Positions 23,370 through 30,605 of a stretch of DNA of 31,668 nt are shown here, piece by piece (within the stretch, counting starts at the first letter, position 1; every line of letters begins with the position of its first letter). Origin of the DNA: DASSBG01 sp965651365 (GTDB taxonomy: Bacteria; Pseudomonadota; Gammaproteobacteria; Xanthomonadales; Rhodanobacteraceae); assembly GCA_965651365.1 (NCBI GenBank), contig CBFGSA010000015.1:1-31668 (forward strand), in the 5' to 3' direction. The translations under genes were made by a program, and so were the position numbers. Below the pieces are notes generated by a model. It was given only the letters and a program-made list of their open reading frames with translations, searched no databases and had not been told where the DNA came from.

Positions 23370-25558
23370 GCAGCAGGTTCCTTGCGGGTTTCGGTTGCGG
23401 CGTCGCCAGACTTGCCGCGCCGCCAGTCGTGCCAGCGTTTCAGCCAGCCCAGTATCCGTTCGGGGGCATGTGCGCGCTTCCATTCGCCGGCCACGTACTT
23501 GTTGGCTTCGGCCCGGGTCGGGTAGGCATGCACGGTGCCGAGAATCTTGTTGAGCCCGATGCCGTGCTTCATCGCCAGCGCCAATTCGGCCATCCACTCA
23601 CCGGCATGTTGGCCGACGCAGGTGGCGCCCAGGATGCGGTCCTTGCCCGGTGCGGTAAGCACTTCGACAAAGCCCTCGCTGTCGCGTTCGGCCAGAGCAC
23701 GATCGAGTTCGGAAAGCTCGAAGCGGGTGGCCTCGAAGTCGATCTCCTGCTCGCGCGCGTCACGCTGATTGAGGCCGACGCGGGCCACTTCGGGGTCGGT
23801 GAAGGTCACGGCCGGCATGACGCGGTAGTCGGCGCGGAATTTCTTCAGCGGCGCGAACAGGGCATTGACCGCGGCATACCAGGCCTGGTGACCGCTGGCG
23901 TGGGTGAACTGGAATGGGCCGGAGACATCGCCGCAGACGTAGATGTTGGGAAAGCGCGTTTGCAGAAAGTCATTGCTCTCGATGGTCTTGTTCTGGTTCA
24001 GCGGAATGTCCAGCGTTTCCAGCCCGTAGCCTTCGGTGCGCGGCTTGCGCCCGACCGCCACCAGGATCTGGTCGAAGGGCAGGGCGACTTCGTCGTTGCC
24101 ATGTTCGCAGATCAACTGGCGCTGGCTGCCGGTGCCCTCGATGCGGACGGCCTTGTGGCCGGTTCGCACGTCGACCCCTTCGCTGCCGAGTCGGGCGGCG
24201 ATCAGCGTCGACACATCCCCGTCTTCGCGCAGCAACAGGCGCTCGGCCATTTCGACCTGGGTGACGTGGCTGCCAAGGCGGGCGAAGCTCTGCGCCATCT
24301 CGCAGCCGATCGGGCCGCCGCCCAGCACGACCAGTCGTGCCGGCAGTGTCTTGAGGTCCCATAGCGTGTCCGAGGTCAGGAACGGGCCATCGGTCAAGCC
24401 CTCGATCGGTGGCACGAAGGGTTCGGCGCCGGCCGCGATCACGATGGCGCGGGTGGTGAGCGATTCGCCGTCGATCTCGACGCACCAAGGCGAGGTGATT
24501 CGGGCATGGCCGCGGCGCACATCGACGCCCAGCTTTTGGTAGCGCTCCATCGAATCATGTGGCGCCACGTCGAGGATCGATTGCTGCACGCTGCGCATGG
24601 CGGCGCCGAAGTCGACTTCGGGCACATGCGCCTTGAGCCCAAAGCGATCGCCGTGGCGCGCTTCGTGCGCGGCGTGGGCGATGCGGATCAGTGCCTTGGA
24701 CGGCACGCAGCCGTAGTTGAGGCAGTCGCCACCCATCTTGTGCTTTTCCACCAGGGTGACGCGGGCACGCACGGTGGCCGCGATATAGGCGCTGACCAGG
24801 CCGCCGGCGCCGGCGCCGATCACGACCAGGTTGCGGTCGAAATGGCGCGGCCTGTCCCAGCCGCGGTACACGCGCCGTGCCTTGATCCACGCCAGCAGCG
24901 CCTTGGACAGCCACGGCAGCAGGGCCAGCAGCACGAACGAGCCGATCAGGCCGGGCGAGAGCAGACCGGACAGCGATTCGATGTCGGCCAGTTGCGTGCC
25001 GGCGTTGACGTAGACCACGGTACCGGCCAGCATGCCGAGCTGGCTGACCCAGTAGAAGTTCCAGGCGCGGATGGCGGTCAAACCCATCAGCAGGTTCACC
25101 AGAAAGAAGGGGAAGATCGGCACCAGTCGGATGCTGAACAGGTAGAAGCCGCCATCGCGTTCAATCCCGGCATCGATCTTCTTCAGGCGCTGGCCAAATC
25201 GCCCACGGACCCAGTCACGCAGCACATAGCGGCTCAGGAGCATGGCCAGCGTGGCGCCGATCGCGGAGGCGAACGACACCAGTACCAGACCTTCAACGAA
25301 GCCGAAGATCGCGCCGCCGGCCAGGGTCATGATCGCAGCCCCCGGGATCGACAGCGCTGCCACCAGTACGTAGGCGGTGAAGAACAGGCTCGCCAATTGC
25401 CATGGATGCGCGCTGCGCCAGGTGGCCAGAGCCTGTTGCTGATGCTTGAGCGCGTCGAGGTTCAGATACTGGCCGAGGCCGAGCGCAAAATACGCCACCA
25501 CCGCGGCCACGATCACGGCCACCAGCAGCAGACGCGGAAGTTGTCGGCGCCCATTCAT
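23366..25558 (-). CDS. Fusion of TVP38/DedA-like membrane domain and MerA-like flavoprotein disulfide reductase
   Basis: This 730-residue protein joins two families. Residues 1-230 are a TVP38/TMEM64 (VTT/DedA-like) membrane domain with several helices, IPGAAIMTLAGGAIFGF and FSIRLVPIFPFFLVN. Residues 243-700 are a class I pyridine nucleotide-disulfide oxidoreductase: FAD site VVIGAGAGGL at 245-254, redox pair Cys279/Cys284 in GGDCLNYGCVPSKAL, NADPH site VVLGGGPIGCEMAQ, VAVGRKPRTEG, and the dimer-interface HAYPTRAEANKY. The N-terminal heavy-metal domain and C-terminal Cys pair of true mercuric reductases are absent. It is the first gene of the ArsS operon and overlaps arsS by four bases. The substrate is unknown; a membrane-tethered reductase for arsenic or thiol compounds is conceivable. 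The start at 25558 excludes unrelated upstream residues to 25666. Confidence 0.9.
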   Translation of the reverse strand: MNGRRQLPRLLLVAVIVAAVVAYFALGLGQYLNLDALKHQQQALATWRSAHPWQLASLFFTAYVLVAALSIPGAAIMTLAGGAIFGFVEGLVLVSFASAIGATLAMLLSRYVLRDWVRGRFGQRLKKIDAGIERDGGFYLFSIRLVPIFPFFLVNLLMGLTAIRAWNFYWVSQLGMLAGTVVYVNAGTQLADIESLSGLLSPGLIGSFVLLALLPWLSKALLAWIKARRVYRGWDRPRHFDRNLVVIGAGAGGLVSAYIAATVRARVTLVEKHKMGGDCLNYGCVPSKALIRIAHAAHEARHGDRFGLKAHVPEVDFGAAMRSVQQSILDVAPHDSMERYQKLGVDVRRGHARITSPWCVEIDGESLTTRAIVIAAGAEPFVPPIEGLTDGPFLTSDTLWDLKTLPARLVVLGGGPIGCEMAQSFARLGSHVTQVEMAERLLLREDGDVSTLIAARLGSEGVDVRTGHKAVRIEGTGSQRQLICEHGNDEVALPFDQILVAVGRKPRTEGYGLETLDIPLNQNKTIESNDFLQTRFPNIYVCGDVSGPFQFTHASGHQAWYAAVNALFAPLKKFRADYRVMPAVTFTDPEVARVGLNQRDAREQEIDFEATRFELSELDRALAERDSEGFVEVLTAPGKDRILGATCVGQHAGEWMAELALAMKHGIGLNKILGTVHAYPTRAEANKYVAGEWKRAHAPERILGWLKRWHDWRRGKSGDAATETRKEPAA

Positions 25559-25709
25559 CGGGCGATTGTCCAGGAGCCGGGATCGGGTAGCGACATCGGA
25601 TATTCCGGTACGTAGAAAAGGGCGGGCCGCTGCTGCAGCACCATGGTAGAGCAGACCGCCTTCCACCCGTTGCCATTACAGTTTCGCGCGAGAGTGGTGT
25701 ACGCCGGGT

Positions 25710-25739
25710 TTGCGCCAGCCAGCCCGCAGCACGGATAAT
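25710..25739 (+). promoter_or_regulatory. Candidate serS promoter
   Basis: TTGCGC (25710-25715) and GATAAT (25734-25739) are 18 bp apart, 30 bp upstream of the serS ATG. Confidence 0.45.
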
Positions 25740-25768
25740 TGCGTTTTGCCAAATTTCAGGAAGACCAC

Positions 25769-27046
25769 ATGCTTGATCCGGGCCTGCTGCGCACGCAGCT
25801 TGAGGAAACCGCAGCGCAGCTCAAACGGCGCGGCTACGATCTGGATACGGCAGCCATCGAGGCGCTGGAAAGCGATCGCAAACAGTTGCAGATTCGAACC
25901 CAGGAGCTGCAGGCCGAGCGCAACAGCCGCTCCAAGGGCATCGGTCAGGCCAAGGCTCGCGGTGAGGATATCCAGCCGCTGCTGGATGAAGTCGCCGGCC
26001 TGGGCGAGCGCTTGAAGGACGCCGAGCAGGCGCTGCAGGATGTCAAGGCGAAACTGCACGACATCGCGCTGGGCATGCCCAACCTGCCCGACGAATCGGT
26101 GCCCGAGGGCGATAACGAGGCCGGCAATGTCGAGCATTCGCGCTGGGGCGAGCCGCGCACATTCGACTTTGAGGTGAAGGATCATGTCGAGCTGGGCGAG
26201 CGTCACGGCTGGCTGGACGGCGACACCGGCGCCAAGCTGTCAGGCGCGCGTTTCACCGTGATGCGCGGCCAGCTGGCGCGGCTGCACCGGGCACTGGCGC
26301 AGTTCATGCTGGACTTGCAGACCGGCGAGCACGGTTATCTGGAATGCAACGTGCCGCTGCTGGTCAATCCCGAGTCGATGCAGGGCACCGGCCAGTTGCC
26401 CAAGTTTGCCGAGGACCTGTTTGTGACCGAGGTCGGCGACACGCAGCGCTACCTGATTCCGACCGCAGAAGTGTCGCTGGCCAATCTGTTCCGCGACCAG
26501 ATCATCGACGCCGAGCGCTTGCCGCTACGTGTCACGGCCCACACACCGTGTTTCCGGGCCGAGGCCGGCAGCTACGGCAAGGACGTGCGCGGCATGATCC
26601 GCCAGCACCAGTTCGAGAAGGTCGAGCTGGTGCAACTGACCAAGCCTGACCAGTCGATGGCTGCGCTGGAAGAGTTGACCGGCCACGCCGAGGCCGTGCT
26701 GCAGAAACTGGGCCTGCCGTACCGCAAGATGCTGCTGTGCACCGGCGACATGGGTTTTGGCGCGGCCAGGACCTACGACCTGGAAGTATGGCTGCCGAGC
26801 CAGCAGACTTTCCGCGAGATCAGCTCGTGCTCCAACTGCACCGACTTCCAGGCTCGTCGCATGCAGGCGCGCTGGCGCAACCCGGATACCGGCAAGCCCG
26901 AACTGGTGCACACCCTCAACGGCTCCGGCCTGGCCGTCGGCCGCTGCCTGATCGCGGTGATGGAAAACAACCAGAACGAAGACGGCTCGATCACCGTGCC
27001 CGATGTGCTGCGTCCGTACATGGGCGGTGTCGAGCGTATAAGCTGA
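25769..27046 (+). CDS. serS: Seryl-tRNA synthetase
   Basis: SerS charges tRNA-Ser (and tRNA-Sec where present). The 425-residue class II synthetase has the N-terminal antiparallel coiled-coil arm (residues 1-110, heptad-rich) that grips the long variable arm of tRNA-Ser. Motif 2 is at FRAEAGSYGKDVRGMIRQHQ and motif 3 at GSGLAVGRCLIAVMENN. The Zn-independent TAEVSLANLF serine-site segment is present. The ATG at 25769 follows AGGAAG by five bases and is preferred to the frame opening at 25739. A tRNA-Ser gene lies 343 bp downstream on the same strand. Confidence 0.97.
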   Translation: MLDPGLLRTQLEETAAQLKRRGYDLDTAAIEALESDRKQLQIRTQELQAERNSRSKGIGQAKARGEDIQPLLDEVAGLGERLKDAEQALQDVKAKLHDIALGMPNLPDESVPEGDNEAGNVEHSRWGEPRTFDFEVKDHVELGERHGWLDGDTGAKLSGARFTVMRGQLARLHRALAQFMLDLQTGEHGYLECNVPLLVNPESMQGTGQLPKFAEDLFVTEVGDTQRYLIPTAEVSLANLFRDQIIDAERLPLRVTAHTPCFRAEAGSYGKDVRGMIRQHQFEKVELVQLTKPDQSMAALEELTGHAEAVLQKLGLPYRKMLLCTGDMGFGAARTYDLEVWLPSQQTFREISSCSNCTDFQARRMQARWRNPDTGKPELVHTLNGSGLAVGRCLIAVMENNQNEDGSITVPDVLRPYMGGVERIS

Positions 27047-27389
27047 TCCGGCTTGCGCTGCCGCTCGCGCTCGTCATCCCGGGCCGAGTGAAGCAACACG
27101 GCCCGGGGCCATTCCACATCTTCGTCATCCTGGGGCCGAGCAATGCGAGGAACCCGGGAAGGTTCTCACCCAGCCGTCATTGTGCCTCTTGATCCGGTCT
27201 CTGAGGGTCTGGCGGACTGCGTTGGAGGCATTATTCAGGGCGTGACGATGTTCATTCGGTTACAATGCCGCACCAGTTCCGGTTGTGCCTGTTCGACCGC
27301 CAGGTTCTTCTGGTTTCAGTACGGCTAAAGGTACTGGATTCCCGCGTGCGCGGGAATGACAAGAGCGGATCTCCGATCTTGTGCGCGCC
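27047..27389. other. Non-coding gap between serS and tRNA-Ser with dispersed repeats
   Basis: Two copies of a dispersed element (27072-27110 and 27123-27160) begin CGTCATCC(C/T)GGG and end in CCCGGG. A perfect palindrome follows at 27338-27357. TACAAT at 27261-27266 could be the -10 of the tRNA gene, but no good -35 is seen. No convincing protein frame is present. Confidence 0.7.
27338..27357. repeat. Perfect 9-bp palindrome hairpin
   Basis: ATTCCCGCG and CGCGGGAAT flank a 2-base loop within TGGATTCCCGCG...GGGAATGAC. This is the compact form of the dispersed TGGATTCC/GGAATGAC repeat family, 32 bp upstream of tRNA-Ser. Confidence 0.8.
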
Positions 27390-27479
27390 GGTGAGGTGGC
27401 AGAGTGGTCGAATGCAGCGGTCTTGAAAACCGCCAGGGGTGCAAGCCCCTCGTGGGTTCGAATCCCACCCTCACCGCCA
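27390..27479 (+). tRNA. tRNA-Ser (anticodon UGA)
   Basis: The 90-base gene has a 7-bp acceptor stem (GGTGAGG with CCTCACC), discriminator G and an encoded CCA. Its anticodon stem GCGGT/ACCGC encloses loop CTTGAAA with anticodon TGA, and the T arm is GTGGG-TTCGAATC-CCCAC. The long variable arm (CAGGGGTGCAAGCCCCTC) is diagnostic for serine. It is a natural partner of the upstream serS. A transposase remnant begins directly after its CCA end. Confidence 0.97.
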
Positions 27480-28010
27480 CTTCGGAATGAAACCGGGCAC
27501 GCCAGCCGCTTGGCGCCACACTCCACGCGGAAGTCGATGTGGCCTTGCGCCGCCGATGAACACCAGCGCACGCACATGCGAACCCAGCCAGCAGCGCAGC
27601 GCAGCGCGGGACTTCCGTGGAGCTGGCCTGGAAGCCACAAGCTCCACGGTGATGCGGGCCACCTTGCGCGTGGAAACACCCTCCACGTACATCTGCGCCA
27701 GGGCCAGCTTCAGCGCACGTTCCGAGCGCAGTCCCCGGTCCAGCGACTGCGGATAGAAGCCGCCTTCACGGACTTGAGGAATCCGCAAATCCAGCACGCC
27801 CATGCGGGTGTTCAGCGTGCGCGGCTTGTAGCCATTGGCATAGCCATTGCGTGCCTCGGTGCGCTCGTAGGGGCCCGCACCCAGATGGCGTTCACGCTCA
27901 ATGCGCATGGCCTCGTTGATCAAGGCCGACAAGGCTTCAGGCAGCGTCTCCAAGCCTTGCTGTGCAATCAGTTCCACTGCGCTAAGTAACGAACAGAAAG
28001 CTGTTTTATC
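27480..28010 (-). pseudogene. IS256-family transposase remnant
   Basis: On the minus strand, residues like DDKTAFCSLLSAVELIAQQG, then RHLGAGPYERTEARNGYANG, GVLDLRIPQVREGGFYP and ALAQMYVEGVSTRKVARI match the N-terminal third of mutator-type (IS256) transposases. At 27644 the frame breaks: TVEL would continue CGFQASSTEV in another frame, as the family does, so one base is missing in GAGCTTGTGGC. The DDE catalytic domain is absent and the homology fades before the tRNA end. No clear start codon is left; the 5' end abuts CGTCCGGAATGACG, shared with the repeat at 11784-11797. It is a dead fragment, with no target duplications or full inverted repeats found. Confidence 0.85.
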
Positions 28011-28107
28011 GTCCGGAATGACGAGCCTTGAACGTGCGTCATTGGCAAGAGCCGTGCCTGCAGAGGCGGCATGCTAGTATCGCCACGGATTCCGACATGT
28101 GGCCGCC

Positions 28108-29256
28108 ATGCACATCAATACCAAGCTGCCCCGCGTGGGCACCACCATCTTCAGCGTCATGAGCCAGCTGGCGCTGGAGCACAAGGCGATCAACCTGGGT
28201 CAGGGATTCCCGGATTTCGAGCCGCCCGAGTTCCTGTGCGAGGCGCTGGCGCAGGCGGTGCGTGACGGGCACAACCAGTATGCACCTTCGCCGGGCATTC
28301 CAGCCCTGCGGCAGCAGATCGCGCGCAAGACCCGCGACATGTACGGGCACGAGCCACATGCGGACCATGACATCACTGTGACTTCGGGAGCTACCGAGGC
28401 GATATTCGCGGCCGTGGCCGCGATCGTGCGCCAGGGCGATGAAGTGATCGTGCTCGATCCCTGTTACGACTGCTACGAGCCGGCGATCAACCTGCAGGGT
28501 GCGCGGGCGATCCACGTGCCGCTGACGCTGCCCGAGTTTGCGGTCGACTGGCAGCGCGTGCGCGATGCGATCACACCCAATACACGCATGATCATCACCA
28601 ATTCGCCGCACAATCCCAGCGGCGCGGTTTTTTCTGCCGCCGATCTCGATACGCTGGCGGACATCGTGCGCGATACGGAGATCGTGTTGCTGTCCGACGA
28701 AGTCTACGAGCATATTGTCTTCGACGGCGCCGGGCACCAGAGTGTGCTGCGCCATGCCGAGCTTGCCGCGCGCAGCATCGTGGTCAGTTCCTTCGGCAAG
28801 ACCTACCACTGCACGGGCTGGAAGATCGGCTACGCCATCGCGCCGCGCGCGCTGAGCGCCGAGCTGCGCAAGGTGCACCAGTACCTGACCTTCTGCAGCT
28901 TCGCGCCGGCCCAGTTTGCGCTTGCAGACATGCTGGCCGAGCATCCGGAGCTCCATCTGGAGCTGGCGGCCTTCTACCAGAGCAAGCGCGACCGCTTTCG
29001 CAGCCTGCTGGCGGACTCGAACTTCATGCTGCTGGATGTGCCGGGCGGCTATTTTCAGCTGGTCGACTACGCGGCCATCCGCGACATCGACGATATCAAC
29101 TTCAGTGAATGGCTGGTCAGGGAAGGCGGCGTGGCCGGCATTCCGCTGGCACCGTTCTATGAGACTCCGCCTGCCGATGCGCGCCTTTTGCGTTTGTGCT
29201 TCGCCAAGAGCGACAAGACCATGGAAGCGGCTGCGGAGAGGCTATGCAAACTCTGA
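28108..29256 (+). CDS. PLP-dependent aminotransferase, YbdL/glutamine transaminase type
   Basis: This 382-residue fold-type I aminotransferase closely follows the YbdL/KYAT pattern: TKLPRVGTTIFSVMSQLA, INLGQGFPDFEPP, NQYAPSPGIPALR, SPHNPSG (Asn169), LLSDEVYEH (Asp197) and SSFGKTYHCTGWKIGY with PLP lysine Lys231. Such enzymes transaminate methionine or glutamine with 2-oxo acids, notably 4-methylthio-2-oxobutanoate in methionine salvage. The ATG at 28108 fits the family N terminus; a GTG at 28099 would add three residues. Its 3' end overlaps the omega-amidase gene by 13 bases, so the pair is an operon. Confidence 0.93.
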   Translation: MHINTKLPRVGTTIFSVMSQLALEHKAINLGQGFPDFEPPEFLCEALAQAVRDGHNQYAPSPGIPALRQQIARKTRDMYGHEPHADHDITVTSGATEAIFAAVAAIVRQGDEVIVLDPCYDCYEPAINLQGARAIHVPLTLPEFAVDWQRVRDAITPNTRMIITNSPHNPSGAVFSAADLDTLADIVRDTEIVLLSDEVYEHIVFDGAGHQSVLRHAELAARSIVVSSFGKTYHCTGWKIGYAIAPRALSAELRKVHQYLTFCSFAPAQFALADMLAEHPELHLELAAFYQSKRDRFRSLLADSNFMLLDVPGGYFQLVDYAAIRDIDDINFSEWLVREGGVAGIPLAPFYETPPADARLLRLCFAKSDKTMEAAAERLCKL

Positions 29257-30044
29257 ATGTGACCCTTGTCCAGGGTCAAACCCGCTGGCATGATGCCGCG
29301 GCGAACCGCGAGTACTATGCCGGCCTGGTACGTTCGGCCCCGGCCGACAGCGACTTGATCGTTCTGCCCGAGACCTTTCTCACCGGCTTCACCAACGACA
29401 CGGGACGGCAGTCGGTGCCAATGGATGGTGGTGATGTGTCGTGGCTGTGCAAACTTGCCGACGAGGTCGGTTCTGTCATCACCGGCAGCCTGGTGGTGGA
29501 AGAGAACAGTCGCCACTTCAATCGTTTGTTCTGGGTGCGCCCTGACGGTCGCGTTGACACCTATGACAAGCGCCACCTGTTCCGCATGGCCGAGGAACAC
29601 CAGTATTTCAGCGCCGGCCGTGAACGGCTGCTGGTGGAGCTCAAGGGCTGGCGGATCTGCCCGCTGGTCTGCTACGACCTGCGGTTTCCGGCATGGTCAC
29701 GCAACCGCCGCAACGAAGCTGCCTCCGGCGGCATGGACTATGATCTGCTGATCTACGTGGCCAACTGGCCGGCGCCGCGACGCAATGCATGGCGCACCCT
29801 GCTGCGCGCTCGTGCGGTGGAGAACCTGGCCTGCTGTGTGGGTGTCAACCGGGTGGGCGAAGATGGCAAGGGTATCGCCTATGCCGGCGACAGCGGCGTT
29901 TTCGACGCCCGCGGCGAGACCGTGCTGGAGCTTAACGATCGCGAACAAGTGGCCACGGCCGCCCTTGACCCGGCACCGATGCTCGAACTGCGCCGCAAGT
30001 TTCCCGCCTGGATGGACGCCGACGAGTTCACGCTGCACGTCTAG
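29244..30044 (+). CDS. Nitrilase-family omega-amidase (YafV/Nit2-like)
   Basis: This 266-residue amidohydrolase has the nitrilase triad: Glu43 in LPETFLTGF, Lys109 in YDKRHLFRMAEEHQYF and Cys143 in CPLVCYDLRFP. The sequence resembles YafV, which hydrolyses 2-oxoglutaramate and 2-oxosuccinamate to oxo acid and ammonia. That makes glutamine-dependent transamination by the upstream aminotransferase irreversible. The ATG at 29244 lies within the end of the aminotransferase gene and follows GGAGAG; the frame to 29196 is not needed. Convergent with the ArsC-like gene, with a REP-like palindrome between. Confidence 0.93.
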   Translation: MQTLNVTLVQGQTRWHDAAANREYYAGLVRSAPADSDLIVLPETFLTGFTNDTGRQSVPMDGGDVSWLCKLADEVGSVITGSLVVEENSRHFNRLFWVRPDGRVDTYDKRHLFRMAEEHQYFSAGRERLLVELKGWRICPLVCYDLRFPAWSRNRRNEAASGGMDYDLLIYVANWPAPRRNAWRTLLRARAVENLACCVGVNRVGEDGKGIAYAGDSGVFDARGETVLELNDREQVATAALDPAPMLELRRKFPAWMDADEFTLHV

Positions 30045-30045
30045 A

Positions 30046-30185
30046 AGCGGCCCATGGTCGCGAAATCGAAAGGCCCGTTCGCGTGCGTGGCGCGCTCGTG
30101 CACGTCCCTTTCATGCAGGAACGGCCCATGGCCGCGATGGTGTGTACCTCATGCAGCGGCAATCGCGGCCATGGGCCGCTCTTAC
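30046..30185. repeat. REP-like palindrome cluster between convergent genes
   Basis: A 24-base arm at 30115-30138 (core ACGGCCCATGGCCGCGAT) and its complement at 30162-30185 match except for three bases. A degenerate third arm (AGCGGCCCATGGTCGCGA) lies at 30046-30063. The family is that of 10924-10989. The right arm includes the stop codon of the ArsC-like gene, and the element probably acts as a two-way transcript end. Confidence 0.85.
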
Positions 30186-30529
30186 AGGATGTCGAGGACG
30201 GCCGCGGGTGGGCGGCCGATGGCGGCCTTGCCGTTGGCCAGCACGATCGGGCGCTGGATCAGGATCGGGTTTTCCGCCATCGCCTGCAGCAGCTGTGCAC
30301 GGCTCAGATCCGGGTTAGCCAGACCCTTGTCGGCGTAGACGGCTTCGCTGCTGCGCATCATCTGGCGCGGCTCCACGCCCAGCTTGTCGGCAATCTCGCC
30401 CAATTCCGCAGCGCTGGGCGGATCCTCACGATAATCGATGATTTCGGGGTCCAGACCGCGTTCGGCCAGCAGTTCAAGCGTGGCGCGGGACTTGCTGCAG
30501 CGGGGGTTGTGCAAAATCTTGATACTCAT
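30182..30529 (-). CDS. ArsC/YfgD-family arsenate reductase-like protein
   Basis: This 115-residue thioredoxin-fold protein has the ArsC signature HNPRCSKSRATLELL with catalytic Cys11, and the ends RPIVLANGKAAIGRPP and VLDIL. Overall it is closest in pattern to E. coli YfgD, a relative of the glutaredoxin-dependent arsenate reductase. Arsenate reduction is plausible but not established for this branch. It is transcribed away from the CsgG-like gene and is not part of the ArsS operon 5 kb away. Its stop lies inside a REP-like arm. Confidence 0.9.
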   Translation of the reverse strand: MSIKILHNPRCSKSRATLELLAERGLDPEIIDYREDPPSAAELGEIADKLGVEPRQMMRSSEAVYADKGLANPDLSRAQLLQAMAENPILIQRPIVLANGKAAIGRPPAAVLDIL

Positions 30530-30605
30530 GGTGTGTCCTGTTGTGCCGGTCCAATCCGTATTTACTCATAGTAAGCTGATTTTCACTACCGGATGGAGCA
30601 AGATC

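Noticed and set aside
23366..25558. Frameshift or assembly joining of two genes
   Set aside because: The frame is continuous through a plausible linker at about residues 220-243 with no stop or start signal between the halves, so a genuine fusion is more likely.
27143..27328. Small plus-strand frame upstream of tRNA-Ser
   Set aside because: It starts inside a dispersed repeat and has no SD or recognisable sequence; better explained as non-coding.
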